Shown: piece by piece, positions 43,123 through 51,892 of the stretch
Layout: each line of letters opens with the position of its first letter
How positions within the stretch are numbered: the first letter of the stretch is position 1
Assembly (NCBI RefSeq): GCF_040567655.1
Contig: NZ_JBEXAC010000001.1
Coordinates: 3,410,001-3,474,000 of the forward strand
DNA from: Chitinophaga sp. H8
Lineage (GTDB): Bacteria; Bacteroidota; Bacteroidia; Chitinophagales; Chitinophagaceae
Direction of reading: 5' to 3'
DNA: 64,000 bases
Translations under genes and position numbers: made by a program
Notes under the pieces: generated by a model
Databases searched by the model: none
What the model saw: the letters and a program-made list of their open reading frames with translations, nothing else
Told to the model about the DNA's origin: nothing

Positions 43123-43230
43123 AGCTGTTAGCAGTTAGCTTTTAGCTATTAGCCTAATAACGTCATTTAAGCAGTCCTGCTAAAAGCTAACCATATCCAG
43201 CTAACAGCTAATTTCTAACAGCTAAAAGCT
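43123..43230. repeat. Dispersed inverted repeat, copy B
   Basis: The left arm (43123-43156) consists of TTAGC units, the right arm (about 43180-43230) of GCTAA units including CTAAAAGCTAA and AACAGCTAAAAGCT. Arm sequences match copies A and C; the centre differs. It lies between divergent MFS and aldehyde dehydrogenase genes and its right arm ends 6 nt before the aldehyde dehydrogenase start codon, so it forms that gene's 5' leader or promoter. Confidence 0.75.
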
Positions 43231-43236
43231 CCTCGT

Positions 43237-44595
43237 ATGTCTACCTTCGAAAGCATTTACCCATACACCCAGGAAACTATCGCCAGCTATCCGGCACATA
43301 CGGAAGCCGAAATAGCACAAAAGCTGGCTGCAGGTGATAAAGCCTTCCGGCAGTTACAACAAATATCGCTGCAGCAGCGGTGCAACTGGATGTTGCAGGT
43401 AGCCGCAGATCTGAAGACGAATGTTACGGAACATGCTACCCTGATCACACGTGAAATGGGGAAAACACTGAAAGAAGCAAAGGCTGAAGTACTGAAGTGT
43501 GCTACCACCGCCGAATATTATGCTGAAAATATAGCTGTCATGCTGCAGCCCAGGCTTATTACCTCAGATGCCAGTAAAAGTTATGCCACTTACGAGCCGA
43601 AGGGCATTATCCTGGCCATCATGCCCTGGAATTTCCCCTACTGGCAGGTATTCCGTTTTGCCATTCCCAATATTCTGGCGGGCAATGCCGGCCTGCTCAA
43701 ACATGCCAGCAATGTAAGCGGCTGTGCACTGGCCATAGAAAAAGTATTCCTCCATGCGGGCTTTCCGGCGGGTACCTTTCAGGCCGTACTGGTATCTTCT
43801 AAAAATGTGGAACCCATCATTGCAGATAACCGTGTACAGGGCGTTACGCTCACCGGCAGTACCCCGGCAGGCAGCAGCGTGGCACAGCTGGCAGGTAAAT
43901 ACATTAAAAAAACAGTGCTGGAACTGGGCGGCAGCGACCCTTTTATCGTGCTTAAAGATGCCAACCTGGAACAGGCAGCCAAACTGGCGGTACAGGGGCG
44001 TATGCAAAATGCCGGACAATCCTGCATTGCGGCCAAACGCTGGATCGTAGAACAGGATGCCGTACCCGGATTTACAGCGCATGTAAAAACACTGATACAA
44101 GCTCTCCGCCAGGGAGATCCGATGCTGGATACTACCTCCATGGGGCCAATGGCCCGACCCGACCTGGCTGTAGAGGTAGGCAACCAAATGCAGCAAACGA
44201 TCCGGCAGGGTGCTGTATTGGAACTGGGCGGACAATACGAAGGCTGCAATTTTATGCCTACCCTTCTCACACAGGTACAAAGCAATATGGCGGCCTTCCA
44301 GGAAGAAACCTTTGGCCCCGTGGCAGTAATCACTGCCGCCCGTGATGAAGAACATGCCATTGCACTGGCTAATGAAACCTCCTTCGGATTAGGGGCTGCC
44401 CTGTGGACCAGCGACACGGAAAAGGCTACACGGTTGGCGCCGCGCATTCAAAGCGGCAATGTGTTCATTAATGCCATGGTGCACTCCGATGCCCGCCTCC
44501 CCTTTGGAGGGGTAAAACAATCAGGCTATGGCCGGGAATTGTCACAGGAAGGTGTACACGAATTCCTGAATATCAAAACAGTGTACATCGGCTAA
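43237..44595 (+). CDS. NAD(P)-dependent aldehyde dehydrogenase, succinate-semialdehyde type
   Basis: 452 residues, an aldehyde dehydrogenase of the succinate-semialdehyde dehydrogenase-like group (short GabD/Sad type). MPWNFPYWQVFR is the cofactor region; VLELGGSDPFIVL contains the general-base Glu; NAGQSCIAAKR has the catalytic Cys; EETFGPVAVI and PFGGVKQSGYGREL close the domain. It lacks about 30 N-terminal residues of canonical GabD, typical for the Sad group. It should oxidise a semialdehyde to the acid. Its leader is made of the dispersed repeat. Confidence 0.92.
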   Translation: MSTFESIYPYTQETIASYPAHTEAEIAQKLAAGDKAFRQLQQISLQQRCNWMLQVAADLKTNVTEHATLITREMGKTLKEAKAEVLKCATTAEYYAENIAVMLQPRLITSDASKSYATYEPKGIILAIMPWNFPYWQVFRFAIPNILAGNAGLLKHASNVSGCALAIEKVFLHAGFPAGTFQAVLVSSKNVEPIIADNRVQGVTLTGSTPAGSSVAQLAGKYIKKTVLELGGSDPFIVLKDANLEQAAKLAVQGRMQNAGQSCIAAKRWIVEQDAVPGFTAHVKTLIQALRQGDPMLDTTSMGPMARPDLAVEVGNQMQQTIRQGAVLELGGQYEGCNFMPTLLTQVQSNMAAFQEETFGPVAVITAARDEEHAIALANETSFGLGAALWTSDTEKATRLAPRIQSGNVFINAMVHSDARLPFGGVKQSGYGRELSQEGVHEFLNIKTVYIG

Positions 44596-44655
44596 AATAA
44601 TTCCGTAACGCCAATACGTAATTATTTTACCTTTACCTATCAATGTAGATGCAAT

Positions 44656-45612
44656 ATGACCAGTTTCACTCAAAGTGAACCTTACTCACCTTATATTACT
44701 ATTAGCCGCGAAGAATGGGCTAAAACAAGCGATGATGCCATGCTCCACCTCCTGGACACTAAAGACCTGGACCAGCTGCATGCCATGAATGAACCGCTCA
44801 CGGAAGAAGAAGTAACACAGATCTATATTCCGCTATCCCGCCTGCTGAACTTATACGTAACCTCTTCACAAAGGCTCCATGCTACTACCAGCTCTTTTTT
44901 ACGCAGCCGCGTACATAAAGTGCCCTATATTATCGGGATTGCCGGTAGCGTGGCTGTAGGAAAGAGCACCACTGCCCGGGTATTACAGAAACTGCTTTCT
45001 GCCTGGCCTAATCATACACGGGTAGCCCTGGTTACTACCGATGGCTTCCTCTTCCCCAACAGGATCCTGGAACAGCAACATATCATGAACCGGAAAGGAT
45101 TCCCGGAAAGTTATGATATAAAGAAACTGATCCGCTTCCTCGCGGATGTAAAATCAGGGAAACAGAAAATAGCCGCACCACTCTATTCTCACCTGGAATA
45201 TGATGTATTATCCGAACATCAATGGATCGAACAGCCCGATATCGTAATCGTGGAAGGCATCAATGTATTGCAGGTACGCCCCCGCCAGGAAAAAAGGGAT
45301 CCATCTGTATTCGTTTCCGATTTCTTCGATTTCTCCATTTATGTACACGCCCAGGAAAAAGATATCCGTAACTGGTACATTGCCCGCTTTGAATCATTGC
45401 GCCGTACTGCTTTCCAGAATCCCGACTCTTTTTTCCATCGCTATGCATATCTATCTGATGAAGAAACAATTGCCATGGCTACGCAGATCTGGGATGATAT
45501 TAATAAACCTAACCTGGAACAAAATATCCAGCCTACCCGCTACCGCGCTGGCCTCATCCTCGACAAGGGAAGTGATCATTTTATCAAATCCGTACATCTG
45601 AGAAAAACATAA
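44656..45612 (+). CDS. coaA: Pantothenate kinase, type I
   Basis: 318 residues. CoaA phosphorylates pantothenate, the first step of CoA synthesis, and is feedback inhibited by CoA. The Walker A motif is GSVAVGKS (97-104), preceded by [14 protein letters not shown] and followed by [10 protein letters not shown] and RKGFPESYD, all CoaA hallmarks. [14 protein letters not shown] near the C-terminus completes the family pattern. Full length. The Crp-type gene begins 2 nt after its stop, so they are co-transcribed. Confidence 0.95.
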   Translation: MTSFTQSEPYSPYITISREEWAKTSDDAMLHLLDTKDLDQLHAMNEPLTEEEVTQIYIPLSRLLNLYVTSSQRLHATTSSFLRSRVHKVPYIIGIAGSVAVGKSTTARVLQKLLSAWPNHTRVALVTTDGFLFPNRILEQQHIMNRKGFPESYDIKKLIRFLADVKSGKQKIAAPLYSHLEYDVLSEHQWIEQPDIVIVEGINVLQVRPRQEKRDPSVFVSDFFDFSIYVHAQEKDIRNWYIARFESLRRTAFQNPDSFFHRYAYLSDEETIAMATQIWDDINKPNLEQNIQPTRYRAGLILDKGSDHFIKSVHLRKT

Positions 45613-45614
45613 AG

Positions 45615-46193
45615 ATGACTGACCTGGACCAGCTAAGAAGAGCGCTTGCCAAATTGTATACCGGCGCAGATGAAAACTGGCCGGCCTTTGAGCGCATACT
45701 TCATCCGGTACAGTTTGAGGCAGGAGCCTTTTTATCCCAGGCAGGAAAAACAACCAATGCTATTTATTATATCACAGCAGGCACCGTCCGCGTAGTGGCG
45801 CTGTACCAGGAAAAAGAAACCTGCCTGGACTTTGCATTCCCAGGCATGTTCTCCACCTCCTATGCTTCTTTTATTACACAAACGCCTGCAGGAGTGAGCT
45901 TGCAGGCCATCCTCCCGGTAAACGCCCTCGCTTTTTATTATGATGACCTGCAGACACTCTACCGAGCTCATCCGGCTACCGAAAAAATAGGCCGCTTGCT
46001 GGCAGAACAACAATATCTCCGCAAATACCACCGCGAACTTTCATTACTGCAATACACCGCTGCGGAAAGATACCGGCAACTATTACAGGAACATCCGGAG
46101 ATAGTCAGAGTAATACCTGTTAAATATGTTGCCTCCTACCTGGGTATTGAGCCGGAGAGCCTTAGCCGCATCCGCCGGAATATCAAAAAATAA
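45615..46193 (+). CDS. Crp/Fnr-family transcriptional regulator
   Basis: 192 residues. N-terminal cyclic-nucleotide-binding-like beta-barrel (about 20-120: LHPVQFEAGAFLSQAG, AIYYITAGTVRVV) without the exact cAMP-binding R/E-S/T pattern, so the ligand is unknown. A C-terminal HTH (about 165-190: VKYVASYLGIEPESLSRIRRNI) matches Crp proteins of Bacteroidota. Only 2 nt separate it from coaA. Targets not known. Confidence 0.9.
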   Translation: MTDLDQLRRALAKLYTGADENWPAFERILHPVQFEAGAFLSQAGKTTNAIYYITAGTVRVVALYQEKETCLDFAFPGMFSTSYASFITQTPAGVSLQAILPVNALAFYYDDLQTLYRAHPATEKIGRLLAEQQYLRKYHRELSLLQYTAAERYRQLLQEHPEIVRVIPVKYVASYLGIEPESLSRIRRNIKK

Positions 46194-46225
46194 CAACACA
46201 ACACGGCCGGAAGAAAAAGGAACAG

Positions 46226-47353
46226 TTACAAATAACGGAACAACCGGTCAACGTCGTTCAAAGTATTAAATAAGTAAGGGGCCACTCTCATACTGGAGCC
46301 CCTGAAGCTCACATATACCTGGTTATCGGCCAACTCCTTTCTGAGCTTTACCACCTGGCTGTCACTTAATTTGATTCCGATCATATGCCCCACCCGCTGA
46401 TTGCTATCCGGTGTTTCCAACCCCAGGGCAGCTGCCTTTTCCTGAATAGCATCCGTGAGTACTGACAGGGTTTCCTGTATATTGGCCACCCCCCATTCCA
46501 GTATCTGGGATAATGCGGCAATACTCATTTCCACATGTACAAAGCTGGGAAAACCACCCATATCAAACCGTCTTGCGCCTGCTCTGTATATCTCCTGGTA
46601 ATTCACCAACGATGTAAAATCATCACTGCCCGCTCTGTTCAGCCAGGAATATTCAATCGGCTTTCCGGCTATACTGTATTGGGGATCTGCATATAAAAAG
46701 CCCATGCCATAAGCGCCGAGCAACCATTTATATCCTACCGTAACCAGAAAATCCGGCTTGATCTTATTGATGTCCAGGGGATAAGCACCTAACGACTGAC
46801 TGGCATCTATCACCAGTTTGGCAGATACACTTTTTACTGCTTTACTCACTTCCTCCAGGTCAATCAAACTGCCATCTGTCCAATGGCAATTTGGAATAGC
46901 CACTACGCCGGTATGTGTATTAATATGTGATAACAGAGCGGCAGTCCACGATTGTCCGGCTGCCCTTTTTACGGTTACAATAGCAGCACCACTGCTGCGG
47001 GATAATTCCTGCCAGGCATATACATTCGATGGATATTGTTGATCCAGCAATATTATATGCTGATCAGGACGTAATTGGACATTGTTTGCTGCAACAGCAA
47101 TGCCATAGCTGGCAGCAGGAATAAGGGCAATATGATCTTTTGTTGCGCCGATAATTTTTGCAAATAAATCACGAAGTACTTCTGCACGTCCAAACCAATC
47201 TTCCGTTTGCAATTGCCAGGGGGTTGTTTTTTTATTGAGCCCTGTTATACCAGCTGCCTGCACCTGCTTGGGCAGGGGCGATACACTGCCGCAATTCATA
47301 TAAACTACCTCTGAAGGAATATCAAACAAGTGTCTTTGATCTGGAAGTATCAT
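46226..47353 (-). CDS. Class V aminotransferase-fold PLP-dependent enzyme
   Basis: 375 residues, a fold-type I PLP enzyme of the aminotransferase class V/cysteine desulfurase-like group. The Asp that contacts the pyridine ring is in VIDASQSLGAYPLD, and the Schiff-base Lys in VTVGYKWLLGAYGMGFLY. N-terminal MNCGSVSPLP and the C-terminal part RVGHMIGIKLS, SFRGSSMRVAPYLFNT fit the family. It lacks the desulfurase loop Cys pattern, so it may be a kynureninase- or isopenicillin-epimerase-like enzyme of unknown substrate. Convergent with the Crp-type gene. Confidence 0.88.
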   Translation of the reverse strand: MILPDQRHLFDIPSEVVYMNCGSVSPLPKQVQAAGITGLNKKTTPWQLQTEDWFGRAEVLRDLFAKIIGATKDHIALIPAASYGIAVAANNVQLRPDQHIILLDQQYPSNVYAWQELSRSSGAAIVTVKRAAGQSWTAALLSHINTHTGVVAIPNCHWTDGSLIDLEEVSKAVKSVSAKLVIDASQSLGAYPLDINKIKPDFLVTVGYKWLLGAYGMGFLYADPQYSIAGKPIEYSWLNRAGSDDFTSLVNYQEIYRAGARRFDMGGFPSFVHVEMSIAALSQILEWGVANIQETLSVLTDAIQEKAAALGLETPDSNQRVGHMIGIKLSDSQVVKLRKELADNQVYVSFRGSSMRVAPYLFNTLNDVDRLFRYL

Positions 47354-47407
47354 AGTTTACACTTTTTAATGGTTGTCTAAAGTATCGACTCTTTTATTAA
47401 CTAACAA

Positions 47408-47914
47408 ATGTTAGGTTGCTGCACTTTTTTAATGCCGAAATTTGAGAGAACAAAAATTATCCCAATGGCATTCTTTGCAGGCTTACTGACTTTTAGTCTT
47501 CTTTTTTTATTAGCAGGATATCTCTTCAATATATCTTATCTGCTACACTTTGCGAATGATATGCGGCTGGCAGCCGCTACGATGTTTATATTAATTGGTG
47601 TCATGCATCTGTTAAAACCACATAAGCTCACTTACATGATCGAGGGACTGTTGCCCTATGCCTATGCATTGGTTATTTTAACGGGTATCCTGGAAATTAT
47701 TTTTGGAGCAGGATTACTGCACACCGCCACACAGTATTATGCGGCCTGGGCCTTAATGGTCCTGTTAGTCCTGATGTTTCCGGCCAATATATATGTAGCT
47801 GTAAAACAACTGCCAGCTCCGGGCGGCTTACCTGCCAGTCCCTGGTATACCTGGAGCCGCCTCGCCTTTCAGCCCCTGTACATTTTGTGGATCTGGTGGA
47901 GTATAAGAGGATAG
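47408..47914 (+). CDS. DoxX-like integral membrane protein (COG4270 type)
   Basis: 168 residues with four hydrophobic segments (MAFFAGLLTFSLLFLLAGYLF, AATMFILIGVMHL, YALVILTGILEIIFGAGLL, WALMVLLVLMFPANIYVAV). It resembles the DoxX-like COG4270 group. The start could be at internal methionines (MPKFERTK or MAFFAG); the first 19 residues are less conserved in style. It is divergent from the PLP enzyme gene (54 nt), and its last 87 nt overlap the 3' end of the DUF6807 gene on the other strand. Confidence 0.78.
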   Translation: MLGCCTFLMPKFERTKIIPMAFFAGLLTFSLLFLLAGYLFNISYLLHFANDMRLAAATMFILIGVMHLLKPHKLTYMIEGLLPYAYALVILTGILEIIFGAGLLHTATQYYAAWALMVLLVLMFPANIYVAVKQLPAPGGLPASPWYTWSRLAFQPLYILWIWWSIRG

Positions 47915-49156
47915 GATTACAATAGGCGGATGTGCAAAATCCTGCCAGGCTGCTTCTGCTTCCCCTGCAGTTAAATCTCCCTTAAACACCATTATCCTGT
48001 ATTTTTGCGTGTATTCATGGCCATAGGTAAGCAGCCACGAAGCCATTTTAGTAGGACTATAATTGAGCATCAGCTCTCCCCTTTCTGCGTTCTCCGGCCA
48101 TACTCTCAATGGCTGCGGGGAGTTGTAATTGTCCGGACTATTCATAATCAGTATCCCTGCATGTCCTTTGCCGGTACTACCGCTGATCTTTACCCAGCGG
48201 GCACGGGTACTGTCAGCGTCTTTTCTGTTTTTCCCTTCGGAAGTCAATACCTGGCTGGTGCTACTGGTCCACGCTGCTGTAGCCCGGAAACACAAGCCTC
48301 CTCCATAACGGTATTGCAATAATAATAAGGCGCTGTCAGTTGCACAGCTGATAGTAGATACAAAATCCCATATCCGCCTGCTGTCGTGTGTACCTGCAGT
48401 ATAGGCCCGCACATCCCATACCTCATCCAACGCTGTTTTTTCTCTTCCATTCATTTCAAAAACTACATGCTCCTGCCGGGCCTTAAATCCTCCCCATACA
48501 TTCCCCTGAGTTTTAGAGAGAAAGCCGGTAAACCGTACTGTCCCCTCTTTCTTTTGCAGATTCCAGAAATCAACCACCCTCCCCTCAAATGAAGTGTGTG
48601 TCCACGGATTCCAGATACCCATATGATGATAATGCCCTTCAGGGAATATGTTGGTAAGCACTGCACCATTAGGTGCCCATACCGGATGTATAAAGCCACT
48701 TCTCTTGTACATGGTATCTACCCCCGGAGGCGGATATACGGTGTTATAATTATACTGCAGGATCTGCCGGCTTCCTTCCTCCAATAACAGATTACCATGA
48801 CGGTCAGTTACCCGCATTACCGGGAGGGTTGTTACTCCTGCTGGTACCTTGGACAACTCAAACACACGTTGCACTCCCACCGGTGTTTTCCCCGTCAGCA
48901 CCCACCAGATGCGTGGAAACCTACCTGGTTCTATCTGCATGGGTACAGCTATCCTTTTATTTCCCCGTACTTCTTCCAGCTTCCAGGAGGCTGCAGATGT
49001 TATGCTATATTCGCCCAGCGCACAGCTTACCACGCTATTATCCCTGGCAAAAGTACCGGCCTGTACCACCATGCGGGCTATCACCTGCGCTTCCAGCACC
49101 TGCATGCTGCTAAAAAAGCAGCCGAATAACAATGATAAAACACGAAAGAAGGGCAT
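47828..49156 (-). CDS. Secreted DUF6807 (PmoA-family) protein
   Basis: 442 residues with a signal peptide ending at VLEAQ (about 23). The sequence matches the DUF6807/PmoA family of Bacteroidota polysaccharide-use genes: FIHPVWAPNGAVLTNIFPEGHYHHMGIW (the HxH-type cluster HYHHMGIW), then FEGRVVDFWN, and YSPTKMASWLLTYGHEYTQKYRIMVFKG near the end. Function is unknown, periplasmic. The last 28 codons or so run antisense to the DoxX-like gene's 3' end. Confidence 0.82.
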   Translation of the reverse strand: MPFFRVLSLLFGCFFSSMQVLEAQVIARMVVQAGTFARDNSVVSCALGEYSITSAASWKLEEVRGNKRIAVPMQIEPGRFPRIWWVLTGKTPVGVQRVFELSKVPAGVTTLPVMRVTDRHGNLLLEEGSRQILQYNYNTVYPPPGVDTMYKRSGFIHPVWAPNGAVLTNIFPEGHYHHMGIWNPWTHTSFEGRVVDFWNLQKKEGTVRFTGFLSKTQGNVWGGFKARQEHVVFEMNGREKTALDEVWDVRAYTAGTHDSRRIWDFVSTISCATDSALLLLQYRYGGGLCFRATAAWTSSTSQVLTSEGKNRKDADSTRARWVKISGSTGKGHAGILIMNSPDNYNSPQPLRVWPENAERGELMLNYSPTKMASWLLTYGHEYTQKYRIMVFKGDLTAGEAEAAWQDFAHPPIVILSSYTPPDPQNVQGLKGEAAPGIPGTGR

Positions 49157-49300
49157 AACTGTAAGGCTAAGACCCTAATATATAAAATCCGCCTCCACTA
49201 TGCAAGTAAGCGGCGTAGCCATCCATTAATCTTGCAGGAGATAACCTGCAGCTTGCTACAGGTACTGATTTTTTATGATACATTTGATATACCGTTTAAA

Positions 49301-50848
49301 ATGATCACACCCCAAACAGATTTTATGGAAAACGCTATTAAACTTATCCTGACCAACAAAACTGCCCTTGAAAAAAAGTATGGCAGTAAACACAAATCCA
49401 TTCTGGCTGCGCTGGAATCCCTCCGTGAATTTGATAAAACCCGGCGGCTGGATACCCGGATTATCTTCCTGGATGATGCAGCATTGATGAAAAAATGTAA
49501 GGCAAAAGCTGTAACGGATACACTGGATGCCAAACAAAATAAACAGGCGGTAGATGCGCTATATAAACACTTCTCTCCTGGTTATATCTTGTTGGTGGGC
49601 GCCCAGGACATTATTCCTTTTCAGCGCCTGGACAACCTGCTTTTCAGTGAGGATGATGAAGACAAATATATTCCGAGCGATTTGCCCTATGCCTGCGATG
49701 TACCTTATAATACCAAGCCCGGTAAATTCATTGCACCTGCCAGAGTGGTAGGCCGCCTGCCGGATGTGCCCGGACAAAATGATCCGGCTTATCTGCTATC
49801 CCTGCTCAAGGATAGCATGGCGGTGAAGCCGGTGGCCAGGAAAAATTACCATGCCTATTTTTCAGTAAGTGTGTTCGACTGGCAAAAGTCGACCGAACAA
49901 AGCCTGCAAAATATCTTTGGTGGTTTTAAAAGCCTGCAGCTTTCTCCCGGTAAAGGGAAAGTGGCCAAATGGACTTTATCCCAGATGAAACCCAAAGTAC
50001 ATTTTTATAATTGCCATGGTGCACTGGATGATGCGGCCTATTACGGTCAGAAAGGCAATGATTATCCCATTGCCCTTCAGTCAGATGCCCTTACCAAAAA
50101 GGTAACCTTTGGTACCGTGGTAGCCGCAGAATGCTGTTACGGTGCCCAGTTATTCGATCCTAAGGTAAGTGATGGCCATCTGCTCAGTATTGCCAACAAC
50201 TACCTGTTGAACCATGCGGTAGCATTTACCGGCAGCTCTACTATTGCTTATGGTCCTCCGCAGGGGCAAGGCCTGGCAGACCTGCTGACACAATATTTCC
50301 TGATCAATGTGATCAATGGTGCCTCTACCGGCAGGGCACTGCTGGAAGCCCGGCAACGGTTCCTGAACGAAATGGGGCCTACCCTCGATCCCTATGAACT
50401 GAAAACTGCGGCACAGTTTTACCTGCTTGGCGACCCATCCCTCGTACTGGTGGAAAATGAAACAGATCCCAATCACCTGGCTAAAAGCAAGTCATTTGTA
50501 AATACCCTGCAAAACAGGCGGGATAATATGGAGGCAAAAAGTAAAGCCCTGCAGGGGTATATTTCCACGCCGGAAAAAGTCGATGACGGACAGGGCAGCA
50601 CTACCTTGAAAAAGGAAATTAAAACCTTATTGCAAGAAAGGAACTTTGATACACCAGCGCCGGCAAAAGTATTTGTGAATGAGGGAAAATCATCCGGCAC
50701 CAGGGATGCCAAGTCGTTCAGGCCAACCGTGAAATTTCATGTATATTCGGAGTCTGCCGGTGAAGGCAAATTAAAAAAGACCAAAGTGCTGGTGGTAAAG
50801 GAAAAAAACAACCAGATCTTAGGCTTCCGGGAATATGTCAGAAAATAA
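49301..50848 (+). CDS. Cytoplasmic caspase/gingipain-fold (C25-like) cysteine protease
   Basis: 515 residues from ATG 49301; a TTG 23 codons earlier is possible. No signal peptide or membrane helix. The sequence has the caspase-hemoglobinase layout of C25 proteins: a strand then VHFYNCHGALDD with His239, a second strand VVAAECCYGAQLFD with a Cys pair at 278-279, then AVAFTGSSTIAYGP and the C25-type motif YLLGDPSLVL (374-383). Canonical C25 patterns fit either Cys as nucleophile. Unlike gingipains it lacks a secretion signal and C-terminal sorting domain; it ends in a charged, lysine-rich part (400-515). The next gene overlaps its 3' end by 14 nt. Confidence 0.8.
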   Translation: MITPQTDFMENAIKLILTNKTALEKKYGSKHKSILAALESLREFDKTRRLDTRIIFLDDAALMKKCKAKAVTDTLDAKQNKQAVDALYKHFSPGYILLVGAQDIIPFQRLDNLLFSEDDEDKYIPSDLPYACDVPYNTKPGKFIAPARVVGRLPDVPGQNDPAYLLSLLKDSMAVKPVARKNYHAYFSVSVFDWQKSTEQSLQNIFGGFKSLQLSPGKGKVAKWTLSQMKPKVHFYNCHGALDDAAYYGQKGNDYPIALQSDALTKKVTFGTVVAAECCYGAQLFDPKVSDGHLLSIANNYLLNHAVAFTGSSTIAYGPPQGQGLADLLTQYFLINVINGASTGRALLEARQRFLNEMGPTLDPYELKTAAQFYLLGDPSLVLVENETDPNHLAKSKSFVNTLQNRRDNMEAKSKALQGYISTPEKVDDGQGSTTLKKEIKTLLQERNFDTPAPAKVFVNEGKSSGTRDAKSFRPTVKFHVYSESAGEGKLKKTKVLVVKEKNNQILGFREYVRK

Positions 50849-51113
50849 AAAAAGAAATAAACAAACAGCACCAGCGCCCCTTACACTCAGGGGGCGCCTG
50901 GAACTGCGCACCTTTGGCAAAACCACTAAAAGTGAGCACCTCGGTGTATATATTGTTACGGAGAAAGGCGATTACCTGATCCGGCCGGTAGGTTCCAATC
51001 CTTTTATGGACAACCCATTACTACCTTTTGCCGGCAAAACAATTGAAGCAAAGGGCCGCCTCAATGAATATGTTTTTTTTGCCCAATCCTGGGTGGTGAT
51101 TGATGATGAATAA
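50835..51113 (+). CDS. 92-residue beta-rich partner gene, overlapping the caspase-like gene
   Basis: 92 residues starting inside the 3' end of the protease gene (14-nt overlap), so translation is coupled. After a basic, Pro/Ala-rich start (KKRNKQTAPAPL) the sequence is a small beta-barrel type: LRGRLELRTFGKTTKSEHLG, YIVTEKGDYLIRPVG, KTIEAKGRLNEYVFFAQSWVVID; the pattern resembles an OB-fold. No family recognised. Coupling suggests it binds, regulates or is cleaved by the protease; this is inference from gene order. Confidence 0.8.
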   Translation: MSENKKRNKQTAPAPLTLRGRLELRTFGKTTKSEHLGVYIVTEKGDYLIRPVGSNPFMDNPLLPFAGKTIEAKGRLNEYVFFAQSWVVIDDE

Positions 51114-51175
51114 TATATCCGTGACCATAACAGGTGGTGCTTTTGCCTGTATATCCAGGCACATAGTTTCCTTTT

Positions 51176-51892
51176 CTAAATGCTCCTCAGCTCCCTGAAA
51201 CGGGCAGATTGCCTGCGGGACACTTCTATCTGCACCCCATTTGTCATTTCCAGCACCAATGTACTGTTGTAAGTGGTACTTACTTTCCGGATATGGTCCA
51301 GGTTAACGATATGCTGCCGGCTACTTCTGAAAAAATGCTGTGGATCCAGCCGTTCTTCCAGGGAATTCATAGAGCGTAATACCATCGGTGATAGCTGATC
51401 AAAATGGATCTTCACATAGCTGCCCGCCGCTTCAAAATACAGGATCTGTGACAAGCGTACAAACCAGCACCGATCACCGTCTTTCACAAATATTTTCTCA
51501 TGTTCCTGGAGATAACTGTTACGCACCACCGCCGGATGCTGCAGTTTAGCTTTCAATCGCTCAATCGCTCCGCCCAGACGATTCGCAGATACAGGCTTTA
51601 ACAGGTAATCCAGCGCATTTATTTCAAATGCTTTGATAGCATAGGTGTCATAGGCAGTAGTAAAGATCACCTCCGGCACTGCTTCCAGCTTTTCCAGTAA
51701 TTCAAAACCGGATACTTCTGGCATAGCAATGTCCAGGAATATTACGTCGGGTTGTAATTGGGCAATCAACTTAATACCTGCTGCGGCATTTGCTGCTTCT
51801 CCGGCAATGTGTATTTCCGGAAAGGCTTGCAAAGTGGCTCTCAGGTCGTTTCTGGCCAACCGTTCATCATCTATCAGTAATGCGTTAATCAT
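51176..51892 (-). CDS. LytTR-type response regulator
   Basis: 238 residues: a receiver domain (1-120) with phospho-acceptor Asp54 (VIFLDIAMPE), acidic LIDDE at 7-10 and KPVS signature, and a LytTR DNA-binding domain (about 140-238; KIFVKDGDRCWFVRLSQILYF, QHFFRSSRQHIVNLDHIRKV). Its sensor kinase lies directly upstream with a 4-nt ATGA overlap. Typical of LytS/LytR or AlgR systems; no likely target gene lies within the operon. Confidence 0.93.
   Translation of the reverse strand: MINALLIDDERLARNDLRATLQAFPEIHIAGEAANAAAGIKLIAQLQPDVIFLDIAMPEVSGFELLEKLEAVPEVIFTTAYDTYAIKAFEINALDYLLKPVSANRLGGAIERLKAKLQHPAVVRNSYLQEHEKIFVKDGDRCWFVRLSQILYFEAAGSYVKIHFDQLSPMVLRSMNSLEERLDPQHFFRSSRQHIVNLDHIRKVSTTYNSTLVLEMTNGVQIEVSRRQSARFRELRSI

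Noticed and set aside
43123..43230. CRISPR array made of AGCTAA units
   Set aside because: Units are short, irregular and arranged as inverted arms without spacers of constant length.
49232..49300. TTG start 23 codons upstream for the caspase-like protease
   Set aside because: The extension is hydrophobic and unlike the rest; ATG at 49301 is a normal start. It cannot be excluded fully.
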